Origin: Candidula unifasciata
Lineage: Eukaryota; Mollusca; Gastropoda; Stylommatophora; Geomitridae
NCBI GenBank assembly: GCA_905116865.2
Contig: CAJHNH020007002.1
Coordinates: 124,001-188,000, forward strand
DNA length: 64,000 nucleotides
Reading direction: 5' to 3'
Shown here: piece after piece, positions 32,655-43,698 of the stretch
Position numbering within the stretch: position 1 is the stretch's first letter
How the letters are laid out: each line of letters starts with the position of its first letter
Position numbers and translations under genes: made by a program
The notes under the pieces: model-generated
Seen by the model: only the letters and a program-made list of their open reading frames with translations
Database searches by the model: none
What the model was told of the DNA's origin: nothing

Positions 32655-33307
32655 CAGTGTTGCCACTTTTCTTTGACAAAATCATCTAAAACGGAGTTGG
32701 AAAATATCTAAAAACATCTGAATTTGCGTAGAAAACATCTAGAAAAAAACACATCTAAATGGAAAGAATCATAAATTACATAGCAATTGATATGAGTTAC
32801 CTTATAGCATTATGTCCTCATCTTTACTGAAGTCTGCCTTACAAGATCCACAGGATAAACTTAGCTTGGATGATGAAGTTGAAGCTTCAGATCCAAAATG
32901 ACTCTGGTATGCTTTAGTTGTTCCAATTTCTTCTAATACCCAATCAGGGAGCTGATAAGTGGAACAGCCTTTTCCTACTCTTATCAGGCCAGGATAGCAT
33001 TTAAGAGGTCAAATTTCATCCTGTTTGTCAGGTTAGATTTGATAAATTCACTCCAAATGAAAAACGTCTAGAAAAACATCTACCATCTAAACGTTTAAAA
33101 CGCCATCTAAATGCAAAGAGGGGGAACCTTTAAGGCCGTTAAATATTATAAATTAATCAAGTAACAGAAAGTGCATTGGTTTTCTTCTATCTATCTACTT
33201 CTTTATATGAGTGCCGATCAATACACTTTCTGTTACTTGATTAATTCATCTAAATGCAAGGGAAAACATCTAAATCTGGATGTAAAACATCCAAAGTGGC
33301 AACACTG
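32655..33307. mobile_element. 653-bp TIR element inserted into MITE-GG
   Basis: The left end CAGTGTTGCCACTTT and the right end AAAGTGGCAACACTG are perfect reverse complements over 15 bases. The interior is AT-rich, with many AACATCTAAA-type words near both ends. No transposase and no clear TSD. CAGTG termini suggest hAT, without proof. Confidence 0.7.
33151..33246. repeat. 23-bp perfect inverted repeat with 50-bp loop
   Basis: Arms 33151-33173 and 33224-33246 are exact reverse complements, starting AATTAATCAAGTAACAGAAA. The loop holds CTATCTATCTACTTC. It lies wholly within the 653-bp element and may be a tiny nested MITE. Confidence 0.9.
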
Positions 33308-33331
33308 TCGCTCCAGCTTATAGCAACGACC

Positions 33332-33504
33332 AGCAAAACTCAGGTCCAGGTAAAAGTCAAAAATCCAAGCGGACGATTAACCGGGACCTTCCGCCGGAAT
33401 TCACAGCCGGTGAACGAAGAAGAAGAAGAAGAAGAAGAAGAAGAAGAAGAAGAAGAAGAAGAAGAAGAAGAAGAAGAAAAAGAAGAAGAAAAAGAAGAAG
33501 AAGA
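33332..33504 (+). mobile_element. SINE-A copy, 5'-truncated, 10-bp TSD and GAA tail
   Basis: Begins AGCAAAACTCAGGTCCAGG, runs through GAATTCACAGCCGGTGAACG and passes into (GAA)n. AGCAACGACC occurs at 33322-33331 and 33505-33514. The duplication encloses the microsatellite, so the GAA tract entered as the SINE tail. Confidence 0.87.
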
Positions 33505-33734
33505 AGCAACGACCGCGCGTTATACTACGAACAAAAATTACAGCTTCGAACCGCCAGATCAAAAGATTAAATTGTATTTTGATTCCGATGCATGTGCCGC
33601 CTCTTGACCGTGTTCCCTCATGCGGTCGCCTCCTTGTGTCATAGCACGGCGCCCAGTGTGATTACAATCACCACAAGTTATGGACAATAACAAAAAAAAA
33701 AACATCATCATCCTCGTAGTTCCATAATAGTGCA

Positions 33735-34035
33735 TGTCGTTTGGCCACTAGTTGTTGTTAGTCTGGTTACTTTCCTCCACCTGTGTGGGTCAGCTGTAAT
33801 GGACTTGAAGACTGCATATTTGAGGCATGTCCTTTCTCTCCTAGCCTGTGCCGTTGGTGGTCATTTCGTCGAAAACCGCCTCTTGTATTATTAGATCAGT
33901 TCTGACACAGATGGTCTTCCATACCATGATGTCAGACTGTTTAGTATCTTCTCTCCTAGTCTCTCTCCGCCTTTTTCCCCCTCCAACTTTCCCATCGTCA
34001 CCGTATACTGGCCTGTCCATTCAGCCAAAATTTGA
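33735..34035 (-). mobile_element. RTE-like LINE C-terminal fragment
   Basis: The reverse strand shares GTGACGATGGGAAAGTTGGAG and ACATCATGGTATGGAAG with the plus copy at 40.74-40.84 kb. The reading frame is lost. Confidence 0.65.
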
Positions 34036-34039
34036 ATTC

Positions 34040-34325
34040 CATTCTCTTCTCCTCTTGCTATCTGTACAACTATATTGTTTCATTACTGAAGACTTTTTGA
34101 AATGAATAATTTGCGCACCGTAATTAAATTTCTGTTTTACGTCATGTTTAATTGCCCTGCCTGTAACCGTTAATTTAGAATATCACTGCTATACGCCTTG
34201 GTTTTAGTAACTGATCCTAGCTATAACGGTGTCACCTCTTAAAGAAAGAGTATTTTTTGATTGAGCGTTTGTTCCTTAACGGTGACAGGTATTCGATAAT
34301 AGTTGTTCAACAATTTATGATGTCC
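34040..34325. other. Intergenic, no feature seen
   Basis: AT-rich, without gene or named repeat. Confidence 0.4.
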
Positions 34326-34338
34326 TTTCCTGACACTC

Positions 34339-34694
34339 CCCGTGTGGGTTCCGGGGCCCTATTATAGGGAAAACAAGAACAGACCCACTGCCTACCCAAA
34401 AGCATGTCGTAAGAGACGACTAATTTGGGAGCTTCCTTTGAAGGAGAGCATCTGCCTGAGAGGCGAGGAACCATCAGTCTGCATACAAATGAGTTAGATC
34501 TGTAAAACAGATGCACACGCAACACTCAGTTTCTGGAACAGAACTGCAGCCTAGAAGTGGATGAACAACCAGAACCTTCCTCAAGAGTTTACAGCTGGTG
34601 AACGCGAAGAAGAAGAAGAAGAAGAAGAAGAAGAAGAAGAAGAAGAAGAAGAAGAAGAAGAAGAAGAAGAAGAAGAAGAAGAAGAAGAAGAAGA
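34339..34694 (+). mobile_element. SINE-A copy, full length, 13-bp TSD and long GAA tail
   Basis: CCGTGTGGGTTCCGGGGCCC at the 5' end, GAGTTTACAGCTGGTGAACG at the 3' end, then (GAA)n to 34694. TTTCCTGACACTC (34326-34338) and TTTCCTGATACTC (34695-34707) flank it, differing at one base. About 90 bases of (GAA)n lie inside the duplication. Confidence 0.9.
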
Positions 34695-34904
34695 TTTCCT
34701 GATACTCAGGTACCGCATCCTATCTTTTAGATCAAGTCACTAGGTAGAAAAAAGATGACAAGAGGCATCTATCTATGCGGTACTGCTTGAGAACCACTGG
34801 GGTTCAGTGCTGCTGCCATTTGCATACCTCCACAGCAAGGCAGATAGATCAAAATGAACAAATTCATCCAGAACTTATTAGAATTAAGACATCATTAGAG
34901 TGTT

Positions 34905-35100
34905 GGTGGCCGCTGTTGTGGTGCGGTTAGACGCTTGTTTGAATATCCAAAGGTCGCGGGTTCGATATTCCGAACGCCGGAACCGAAACTGTTTGTTGGT
35001 TTTTTAATATATCCTTATTTCGAGGTAATCCATGCCTTGAGTAGGTACAAGGTAAAGTCCTGGGAGGTTAAAACGGTCTCTATGGTGCACTGTCCGGCGG
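34905..35100 (+). mobile_element. SINE-F-related copy, tRNA-derived
   Basis: The head GTTGTGGTGCGGTTAGACGC with B box GCGGGTTCGATATTCC is followed by a core AGGTACAAGGTAAAGTCCTG that matches SINE-F. The tRNA part differs from the other copies, so it may be a subfamily with another head. Confidence 0.6.
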
Positions 35101-35757
35101 TAGTCTTGTCACATGTCCAGTTCATTTGATCTGTTGTCTCTTGATGTATTAGTTAGTTGCGTATCCTTTACAGGACGTTGCAGAACCAGTGTTTGTGGCC
35201 CCTGGCTGTTGTGTGGTTTTTTCTAGCTTGTTTGATTTTACGTCCAGTAGTTTGCCATCGCTTGCTGGACGGTCGGGACCTTGAAACCACTGCTTCGAGG
35301 TTAACCCACGCAAGAGTGCATGGCACGCAGCTGAGATAAAAAGTTCCCGGCATGCACTGCATTACGAAGCTGTTCGCATGGACATAGCCCAGAGCCGACC
35401 TCTTGTCTCTTGATATACACTGTTTTAAAAATAAAAATAAAAGAAACGTATGGTTATCCGATGGTGCGTTTTTATTAGTTTGTAAATAAAATATCATACC
35501 CGGGTATGTGAAAAGCAAACTTAAATATTGTTTACTGTGTCCAGTGGACATATGGGCGTGAATTGCGTGGGTTTATGTAATCGTTGCAACGCGGTGGTCA
35601 TTTTTGTTTAAGACCATATTTGTGAGCATAGCTTATGATGCGCGCACGAGAATGCAACACAATTTGGGGTGAACACTATTCATTGTCTTCGCAATTAAAC
35701 CCTATAAAAGGATAACGCTATATCTAAAACATTCAGTTCATTTTCAAGCAGTCACGA
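35101..35757. other. Intergenic leading into Tc1
   Basis: No gene recognised. CTATAAAAGG at 35702 is a possible TATA box of the Tc1 gene. The left inverted repeat of the Tc1 element was not identified. Confidence 0.4.
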
Positions 35758-36756
35758 ATGGCGCCGCTGTCGATACATTTAAGGATTATTGCTATTAGCC
35801 GATTACAGGCAGGAGAAAGTCAAAGTCAGGTTGCCAGGCATCTAAACGTGCATTAGAGTACCATCAGCCGACTGTGGCGCCGGTTCCAAGCCACCGGTTC
35901 AGTTGAAGACCGACATCGTAGTGGACCACCCAGAGTGACATCAGCAGCTGAGAATCGCTTTATTCAGCTTCGTCACCTGAGAGCCATGTTTACAACAGCT
36001 TCCTCAACTGCGCAGACATTGTCTTCAGGACGTCAGTTGTCTGACCAAACTGTTCGGAATAACCTGCATGAAGTTGGACTTTGGGCACGACGACCAGACC
36101 GAGAACCTGTCCTTACGCGTCGTCACCGCCAAAATCGACTTCTTTGGACCAACCAACATCGTCCCTGGGCAGGTGATAATCAATAGTTCAGCGACGAATC
36201 ATTTTTGTTTTTTGTTGTTGTTGCAGCATCGTGATAGATGGCGTAGGGTCTACCGTAGGACGAAATGAAGGTTTAGCCTAAAATTGTGTTGATGCAGCTC
36301 TGCGGTACTGTGGTGAAGGTGTAATGGTGTGGGAATAATCAGTTACAACGAAAGGAGTCAATTGGTGCGCATTGAAGGAAGCTTGAATGCGCAATAGTAC
36401 GTCAGTGAAATTCTTCGACCACATGTCCTTTCATTTTGGGATGCCATCAGATATCTTGTTCAAACAAGACAACAGCAGACCCCATTCTGCACGGTTGGTT
36501 ACGTTGCCAATAACATTCAAACCCTTCCTGGCCATCCCTGTCTGCAGACATGAGTCCGGTTGAGCACCTGTGGGATGAGCTGCAAAGACGCGTTTGTCGC
36601 CGAAACGTTGCTCAAGCCAATGGTCGTGATCTGATAAAGGCACTCCAGGAAGAGTGGGCAGCCATCCCATAGGCCAACATCAGACATCTGATCGCATCCA
36701 TGCCTAGGAGATGCCAGTCACTGATCCACGCAAGAAGAGACCACACACTATACTAA
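35758..36756 (+). pseudogene. Tc1-like transposase, decayed
   Basis: An ATG at 35758 starts MAPLSIHLRIIAISRLQAGE, a helix-turn-helix start that continues SQSQVARHLNVH and then STISRLWRRFQATGS after a stop. Downstream are FSDES (first catalytic D), RRVYRRTK, LVRIEGSLNAQ-Y-SEILRPHV, QDNSRPHSAR (second D) and DMSPVEHLWDELQRRV (E of a DD34E-type triad), ending in TAA at 36756. The length of 333 codons is the usual Tc1 size. In-frame stops and frameshifts (near 35858, 36180-36300 and 36480-36560) kill it. Confidence 0.9.
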
Positions 36757-36780
36757 GGGAAAGGCCGCACGGCTACAAAT

Positions 36781-37066
36781 GGTACTTAATTTATAACTTA
36801 CCCCTGACGTCACCCCTGACGTCACGACAACGTCACGGGAGACATTCCCAATAAATTCTAGGGTGTTCAGGTAGTAGTTTCTCGCGATTTCTCCACAGTA
36901 AAGTTTAGGGTTAGGGTTAGGGTTAGGATTAGAAGACACTAGATGAACACTCAAAAAAAGCACCACACAACAGCACACTTGCACCCCTTGAAATAATGGA
37001 CTGTCAGGTCAGCTGTGGATTTCCCACGGGGATTTCCTGTTTGGGGTACGTTATAAATTAAGAACC
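36781..37066. mobile_element. MITE-T, 286 bp, 8-bp TSD, telomere-like core
   Basis: Ends GGTACTTAATTTATAACTT and (reverse complement) GGTTCTTAATTTATAACGT form a TIR of about 24 bases. CTACAAAT is present at 36773-36780 and 37067-37074. The interior holds two CCCCTGACGTCA units and, at about 36903-36928, four TTAGGG-like units. It encodes nothing. A minus-strand relative lies at 39.04 kb. Confidence 0.88.
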
Positions 37067-37079
37067 CTACAAATTATCA

Positions 37080-37345
37080 TGACTCGGATGCAAAAAAAAA
37101 AAAAAATATCAATTGATTGGTGGAACCTTAAAGTATTTTTGTATGAAATTTGAGCAGTTTCACTTAATGCATTACAAAGAAAGATACAGAATGCCAAATT
37201 TGTGAGTAAGTGTGTTCCTTTCAGTGGCTATGCGTGTTTTTTTTTTTTATAACAATATAGTTTGGTAGTGGTTCTGTCCCAACTTCTTTCCTCTCTAGAA
37301 AATTTGTAAGAGACCTAAGGCCACCCCACCCCCACCTCTTTTTCC

Positions 37346-37377
<32 letters not shown>

Positions 37378-38795
37378 ACACACACAAACACACACACCAT
37401 GTAAAGAGGCTCTTTCATATATTTTTTTTAATATGTTACAATAATTTCAGATGTTATATTTTTTGCCATTAGCACATTATTATTATCATTATTATTGCGC
37501 GCCTTAAACAAGGTGTTGATGAACCCTTGAGGGACTAACACACGCTTTGTAATTGGAGAGCACTGCAGAGAGCCTTTAGCACCCCAACACCACTGCTATC
37601 TTTATGTCTTCGCCTCTGTACATTCCAACCCTTTTGCAGTTTGAACATAAACATAGAATGGCGTCATTTTATCGACCTCCACGTTTGAACTAAAAGATGG
37701 ATGCGAATTCGCCATTTTGCCCTTGCCAGTTAAAAAAAAATGTATGTTTTTTGGTCGCGCTGGTGACACAGAGAATCATAATCGCTGGTTGTGGCTGAGA
37801 CCTCCTGGTTCAGTTTCCGGACAGTCTCTTTATCCTGAATTTGACTGCTTGTTCCGATTTAATAAGTTAGTCGACATCAGAGAGTGGGAAAAAACAACTG
37901 GAGGAGAGGGAGGCGGGACGGGGGGGGGGGGGGGGGGTTGGTTTTAGAGGAAAAAGAAGAAGAAGAAGAAGAAATCCCGTCCCTAGTACATTATCGTCTA
38001 CACCCCTTACCTACACTAGGCTGTGCTGTTTTACTTTGCAGATTATTGATCCTTCCGCTTATTGACATCACTAGTTATGTTTTGTCATTTTCTGTTTTTC
38101 GCGTTTAGATTTGTCGGACAACTTGGCAACAGTTGGTGGCTACATAAATTATTGGTAAGTCGATAGATCATATAGTATTGATTTTATTAGGGCGGACGCT
38201 GTATTGCTCACTGTTTTTCGTAAAATATGATAGGGACGAATAGGGCTCAGTTTCGGCACAGGTTTCACCATGGCGTGGGTGTGATTTAGGTCATGCCAGG
38301 TTCATAAGGATGAAAAGTAAAATGTCGTATTCGCTTCAAGAGTTGTAATATTCCAGCCCTCCTTTTTTTTCTTTCCACAAACTCCGCAAAATACAGTTCA
38401 TGGAGTCATGTTCTAAAAGATCCACCTCAATACCCGTACCATTCATGTCCCGGGAGGTTCCGGTCTAAATATAGATTAGGAACGCGTACTGTTTTTACTC
38501 GTGGTAAAGTTTTGCTTCTGACAGGCGGTGGGCATTGCATTTTCTTTCATTTGTAAACTGAAATGATAGTTTGTTTTTTTTTGCCCAAAAACTGAGATGG
38601 GTGCATGGTGCGACACTGTGAGCTGTGGATTTCATTTGAAATTTTTGTCGACTGCTACCAACCTGGTGTTGTGAGCTGTACATTCAGAAAATGGCGCGTG
38701 ACCTATTGCCACAGAATTGGTGTTGCCTTGAGCGATTAAAATTATTATTGTATGCAACTCTTAATCTGTTTGTAAACTGCTGCTTCCTTTCCTCG
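37080..38795. other. Intergenic, simple repeats only
   Basis: (CA)n at 37350-37395, a G16 run near 37920 and (GAA)5 at 37955. No gene is supported. Confidence 0.45.
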
Positions 38796-38797
38796 TC

Positions 38798-38932
38798 TTC
38801 TTCTTCTTCTTCTTCTTCTTCTTCTTCTTCTTCTTCTTTCTTTCTTCTTCTTCTTCTTCTTCTTCTTCTTCTTCTTCTTCTTCTTCTTCTTCTTCTTCTT
38901 CTTCTTCTTCTTCTTCTTTTTCTTCTTCCTTC
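38798..38932 (+). repeat. (TTC)n tract, about 135 bp
   Basis: TTC with TTTC interruptions near 38835 and 38918. No retroposon was recognised on its right, unlike most other TTC tracts here. Confidence 0.95.
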
Positions 38933-39034
38933 TATCCCCCATTATAGGCTATTAACCAGCTCACATCAAGTCGTTCTATCCATTGCTATTGCATGCAGCT
39001 CCCCTCATGTCCTCCCTGTCTTCTAAATTTAATT

Positions 39035-39245
39035 GGTTCTTAATTTATAACGTACCCCAAACACGAAATCCCCGTGGGAAATCCACAGCTGACCTGACAG
39101 TCCATTATTTCAAGGGGTGGAAGTGTGCTGTTGTGTGGTGCTTTTTTGAGTGTTCATCTAGTGTCTTCTAATGATAACCCTAACCCTAAAATTGGCTGTA
39201 AAGAAATCGGAGAAACTACAACCTGAACACCCTACAATTTATTGT
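39035..39245 (-). mobile_element. MITE-T copy, truncated
   Basis: Starts GGTTCTTAATTTATAACGT and follows the 36.8-kb element in reverse (AATCCCCGTGGGAAATCCAC, ACAGTCCATTATTTCAAGGG, TAACCCTAACCCTAA). The other end is lost after AATTTATTG. It forms an inverted pair with the 36.8-kb copy, about 2 kb apart. Confidence 0.85.
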
Positions 39246-39249
39246 TAAA

Positions 39250-39970
39250 CTTCTTTCTTCGTATGTTTTTTTTGGGGGTGGGGGGGGGTGGGGTGCTCAT
39301 GTGGGTTCCACTGCAAAGAGATTATATTTATACTCGGGTTTTCTCAACGTATTTCCTATCCTATCCCAGCGTCATCGACCTATCAGTGACTCAGAAACAC
39401 ATGGACACTGTGTCAACTAGTTTTCTGGTGTTCGCCAAAGAATGATCTTTTGTGTGTCACAGCCAGAGAGCATGCTTCCTGCACGGTCTGCGGTTAGTTC
39501 CCTTGTAGGTTAGTTGCAGAGACATAGGTGTCCCAAATGTTTAGTCCCGAGTTGTGCCAAGGTCGTTATGCTGGCGACATGTTCTGTGTTAATTTTTTTC
39601 CTGCTAAACTAAACATTCGTATAGGTGTTTATTTTAAGGCCTTTTTGTTCCAGTAAAGACCATACAATGGCTGCATTGTTTGTTACATTGGCAGTTATGT
39701 ATTGTTATATGTATCTACACGTACACGCGCGCACGCACACGCACACACACATACACATACACAAGTCACGACCTTCTCCGTTCTTCAAGGTTTACATTGT
39801 GATTTCATCTTCTCCTTTTTTCTTTTTCTTCTTTGTCTCCTGTTCCTCCTTCTTCGTCATCTATATAGCATCGTCAAGATGTCTCACTGTTGGGGTACAG
39901 TGCAATTCATTTATATTTACTACTATTTATTTATTCGTTACATTTATGTATTTGTCCAAACATTGACTTC
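39250..39970. other. Intergenic, no feature seen
   Basis: G-rich run near 39273 and a (CA)n-like stretch at 39735-39762. No gene. Confidence 0.4.
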
Positions 39971-39974
39971 ATGA

Positions 39975-40215
39975 AGTCTCCATGGCGAAATGGTAAAGCC
40001 GTTTCGTCTCGCGCGATGAAGGTCGTAGGTTCGTTTCACTGCGGCACCGTTCAGTTCACGGAGATCCCTGCGTCGCCGGAGCTGCGGAGGTCGTACTATG
40101 TGCGACACTGTCGGCAGGCAGCTAGCTGTTCTGCCGAGAGAGACTGAGCCATTTGTAATAAAACCCGATGTAGTGAAGTCGATTCTGTTAACTTTACATT
40201 GACTCCAGATTTTAT
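39975..40215 (+). mobile_element. SINE-G copy, tRNA-derived
   Basis: The head CTCCATGGCGAAATGGTAAAG and B-box-like GTAGGTTCGTTTCACTG are followed by CGGAGATCCCTGCGTC, CGGCAGGCAGCTAGCTGTTC and AGAGACTGAGCCA. The 3' part recurs at 25.19 kb. Confidence 0.65.
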
Positions 40216-40319
40216 CATTGATTATCAGTATTTCCAACGAATACCAGTATTTACGCTCTTGTACTACTAAATAAAAGTAATAGTATTTACAAGAAAACTG
40301 ACCATCCAAAATGCAGCAT

Positions 40320-40925
40320 TAAAGTAAATGGGACAAACCTCAAACAAGTTTATGTTTAAGTAATTGGATGGCCTGATAACATCAGATGGAAGATGTATTC
40401 AGGATGTTAAATGTCGAATAGCTCAAGCAAAGGCAGCATTTTACAAAATGGGAATATTTTTTGCAATCTTTTTTTGTCAACTGAGACGAGAAAGAGAATT
40501 AGTAAAGTTATAAAAGTCCTATATTGATGTACTGGCGTGAATCATGGACAGTTAGTAAATTAGTAAAAACTTGTTTGGCAGATGCGGAGATGTGGTTTTA
40601 TAGACGAATGATGAGAATACCCTAGACAGATAAAAAGAGTAATGAAGATTTCTTGAAAGAAACTGACTCACGAAGAGAACAGATTGCTCACATCAGAAAG
40701 AGAATCTAAATTCTGTAGTCATGTGGTGAGAAGGAGAAAACTGGAGTACATCGTGACAGTAGGAAAGTTGGAGGGGAGGAGAGGCAGGGGGCGACCGATA
40801 GAACAGATGCTGGACAGTTTAACATCATGGTATGGAAGATTATCATCTGTGTCAGAGTTGACTGAAGGTACACAAGACAGAGGCTGTGGATAGACATGAC
40901 TGCCAATACCACACAGCATAGACTT
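40320..40925 (+). mobile_element. RTE-like LINE, reverse transcriptase end and C-terminus
   Basis: With frameshifts the plus strand encodes ITSDGRCIQDVKCRIAQAKA, AFYKMGIFF, ADAEMWFYRRMMRIP-TDKKSNEDFL, then HVVRRRKLEYIVTVGKLEG, GRRGRGRPIEQMLDSL and a final TQDRG-WIDMTA. This is the usual thumb/C-terminal order of RTE/CR1-like elements. The catalytic part is missing; it is 5'-truncated. Confidence 0.82.
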
Positions 40926-40984
40926 TTAGAAGACTACTAAATAACTATTGGTAATTCAAGTAACTTACTATCGCATAAACTCCT

Positions 40985-41160
40985 GAGGCAAGTTTCTTGT
41001 TGTTCGTCCACTTCTGGACTTTGGTCTTGCTCAAGAATGTAAGTTTTGTATGCACAGTTGTTTTACAGAGCTGTCCTGTTTGTATGCATAACGTTGGTTT
41101 ATTGCCTCTCAAGCACATGCACTCCGACTTTGAAGGAAACAGCCCTAACTGGTCGACTTT
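40985..41160 (-). mobile_element. SINE-A copy, partial
   Basis: The plus strand shows TTGTTGTTCGTCCACTTCTGG, GCACAGTTGTTTTACAGAGC and TGCACTCCGACTTTGAAGG, the reverse complement of the SINE-A 3' two thirds. Confidence 0.75.
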
Positions 41161-41224
41161 TACTTTACTGATCTTCCTTCATCAACCCTAGCAACATGCA
41201 GCCTATGACGTTAAGCGCGGGCTT

Positions 41225-41930
41225 TCTCCTATTCTTCTTCTTCTTCGGCATTCCGAGTCCTTGAGGTTCATTGCTACAGATATCACCCACCTCCATTGAT
41301 CTCTCTGGTTGGCCTTCTTGAGCATTCCGAGTCCTTGAGGTTCATTGCTGCATACATCACACACCTCCATTCATCTCTCTGGTTGGCCTTATTCAGCATT
41401 CCGAGCCCTTGAGATTCATTGCTACGGATATCACCCACCTCCATTCATCTCTCTGGTTGGCCTTCTTGAGCATTCCGAGTCCTTGAGATTCATTGCTACA
41501 GATATCACCCACCTCCATTCATCTCTCTGGTTGGCCTTATTCAGCATTCCGAGCCCTTGAGATTCATGCTCCGAGCACCTTGAGATTCTGGTTGCTGAGC
41601 AGATGAGGTTCATTGCCCATCACTCCATTCATCTCTCTGGTTGGCCTTATTCAGCATTCCGAGCCCTTGAGATTCATTGCTACGGATATCACCCACCTCC
41701 ATTCATCTCTCTGGTTAGCCTTCTTAGGCATTCCGAGTCCTTGAGGTTCATTTCTGCAGACATCACACACCTCCATTCATCTCTCTGGTTGGCCTTCTCT
41801 TTCCAGTTGGTGACACCAAGTGTTTGCAGGTGTGCCCGGACATTATCTCTCCCTCGTCTTCTTATGTCTCCCTTATGTATACAGTTTTTACTTCCCTGTC
41901 ACCTGAAATTCTTTCAGTATGACCCAAACA
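41225..41930 (-). mobile_element. LINE C-terminal tail amplified as tandem repeat
   Basis: About seven copies of a unit of roughly 65-75 bases with CATTCCGAGTCCTTGAG, TTCATTGCT and CACCTCCATTCATCTCTCTGG. The last copy runs on into GTTGGTGACACCAAGTG and CGGACATTATCTCTCCCTCG, the rest of the LINE 3' coding end also seen once at 11.4 kb. On the reverse strand each unit encodes KANQRDEWRWVIS-AMNLK, a piece of the LINE C-terminus. TTC repeats lie at the left end (41233), which is the element's 3' side. Confidence 0.85.
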
Positions 41931-42064
41931 TTTTAGTCTATTAGCTCTCATGATGCCAGTGATGATCAAAGGTGATTTAAACATATTAATGAATTTTGTT
42001 GTTGCTTCTCACTCTCCATTCCCCGCTATTTGCATCTTTGATGGGTCCAAAGATTTGTCGAAAG

Positions 42065-42345
42065 TCTCAGTTTTCTAAAACCGGTAATAAAGCTTTATAT
42101 CTTTTAGTTGTGCTCAAACTTTCAGATCTAAATAAAACTAATGGTCTCATCAACGTTTGATATATTTTTATCTTAGTGTTGCTAGACAGACATTGTGACT
42201 TTAGCAGACTTTGAAGGGCATAGTTTACTTCATTTCCAGATTGTATTCTAGATTGTATTTCTTCTCTCAGCATGTTGGAGCAGTTAAAGTTTGCACCCAA
42301 GTACAAAATTTGGCGACTTGGAATTTTAGATGAAGAAAGATTGCC
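42065..42345 (-). mobile_element. LINE reverse-transcriptase thumb fragment
   Basis: The reverse strand encodes YLGANFNCSNMLREEIQSRI, GNEVNYALQSLLKS, LSSNTKIKIYQTLMRPLVL then SLSTTKR. FKYLG...RI...K--LY-TLIRPVLTYGSE is the standard C-terminal part of many LINE reverse transcriptases. Confidence 0.8.
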
Positions 42346-42559
42346 GACCTACCTTATAAAATGTGACCTATTAAATGTGAAATGTCACGTATGTAACGCC
42401 CACTCTGTAGTATTTGATATGTGATATTAAAGTTTTAGTGCCACAAGTGTGATGCACCACTGAACATGCACTACATTCTTGTTCTTTTCATCTTCTTCTT
42501 CATCTTGTCCTCTCATTATCATCATCATCATCATCATCATCAGTACTTTGGTTCTGGCG

Positions 42560-42790
42560 AGTGCTATTATTATTGTTCTTCATGAGTGTTATTGTGGTTC
42601 TAGTGAATTCTATTATTTTGGTTCTGTTAAGTTATAGTATTGTTGGGATGAGTGTTATTATAGTTCTGATGAGTGTTATTATAGTTCTGATGAGTGTTGT
42701 TATAGTTCTGATGAGTGTTATTATTGTTCTGATGAGTGTTGTTATAGTTTTTATGAGTGTTATTATAGTTCTGATGAGTGTTATTTATAG
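42560..42790 (+). repeat. 21-bp minisatellite
   Basis: Unit TTCTGATGAGTGTTATTATAG, about nine copies, the left ones diverged. A (CAT)n stretch lies just left at 42515-42541. Confidence 0.85.
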
Positions 42791-42904
42791 TTGCGTCAAG
42801 TCTAAAAACTGCGGGTATTTTGGGTTTTCAACTACTTGTAGAACTGACACAGCATCACTCAGACAGAGCACTCTGCTATTGGGCGTATTGGGTATACAGG
42901 GCTA

Positions 42905-43100
42905 AACCTATATTTTATAGACCTATCGCCACTTGGTGGGTGATGTGGTCAGAATCACACCGACCGCCTTTACTTCCCACTCAAAGCTGGGTCGACCCGG
43001 AAGTCAAATTCATTTTTGAAGAAAGCCTCATTTCGTCAGGATGCTAACCCACGACATTCCCCTTCGTAGGCCAGCGTCTAGCCACTACACCCTGACGACT
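42905..43100 (-). mobile_element. SINE-F copy
   Basis: Shows GCCACTTGGTGGGTGATGTGG, CACACCGACCGCCTTTACTT, GGGTCGACCCGGAAGTCAAA and a tRNA-like head near CCAGCGTCTAGCCACTACACC, all reverse complement to the family. Confidence 0.65.
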
Positions 43101-43451
43101 CTCATGCAGGTAATGAGGTTATTGTTACTGGAAGTTTCTGAAATTATCTCATACTTCCTGCTAGCTTGTAGACCTGAGCGTCGATGGTTCAAAATCGTAT
43201 TCAGGTGGATTTGTTGTTGTTGCGAAAACCTAATCTACCTTGCCTTCTAGGTCAGTCAATCCAGCCTAAAACTGGTACAAGCTGATGTTACCTGGGTTCT
43301 GGCAAGTAAAGGCGGCCGTTGTGGTGTTGACCTTATCATTCACCGAATGCCCATTAGGTTATACATATATATAATACGTCCAATGTCATAGGCCTGATGT
43401 TCAACTGTTGTAAAAATTGGTCTTTACTTACTGACTTAAACAGGAGGTCTG

Positions 43452-43465
43452 TCTTTCTTTCTTTT

Positions 43466-43533
<68 letters not shown>

Positions 43534-43564
43534 TTTCTTTCTTTCTTTTCTTTCTTTCTTCTTT

Positions 43565-43596
<32 letters not shown>

Positions 43597-43597
43597 T

Positions 43598-43649
<52 letters not shown>

Positions 43650-43650
43650 T

Positions 43651-43698
<48 letters not shown>

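Noticed and set aside
36903..36928. True interstitial telomere from chromosome fusion
   Set aside because: The TTAGGG units lie inside a TIR element with an 8-bp TSD and recur in its second copy.
38109..38154. Possible 46-base exon between a pyrimidine-rich TTTAG and GTAAGTCG
   Set aside because: Good splice signals but no partner exon, no recognised peptide, and 30 kb from any supported gene.
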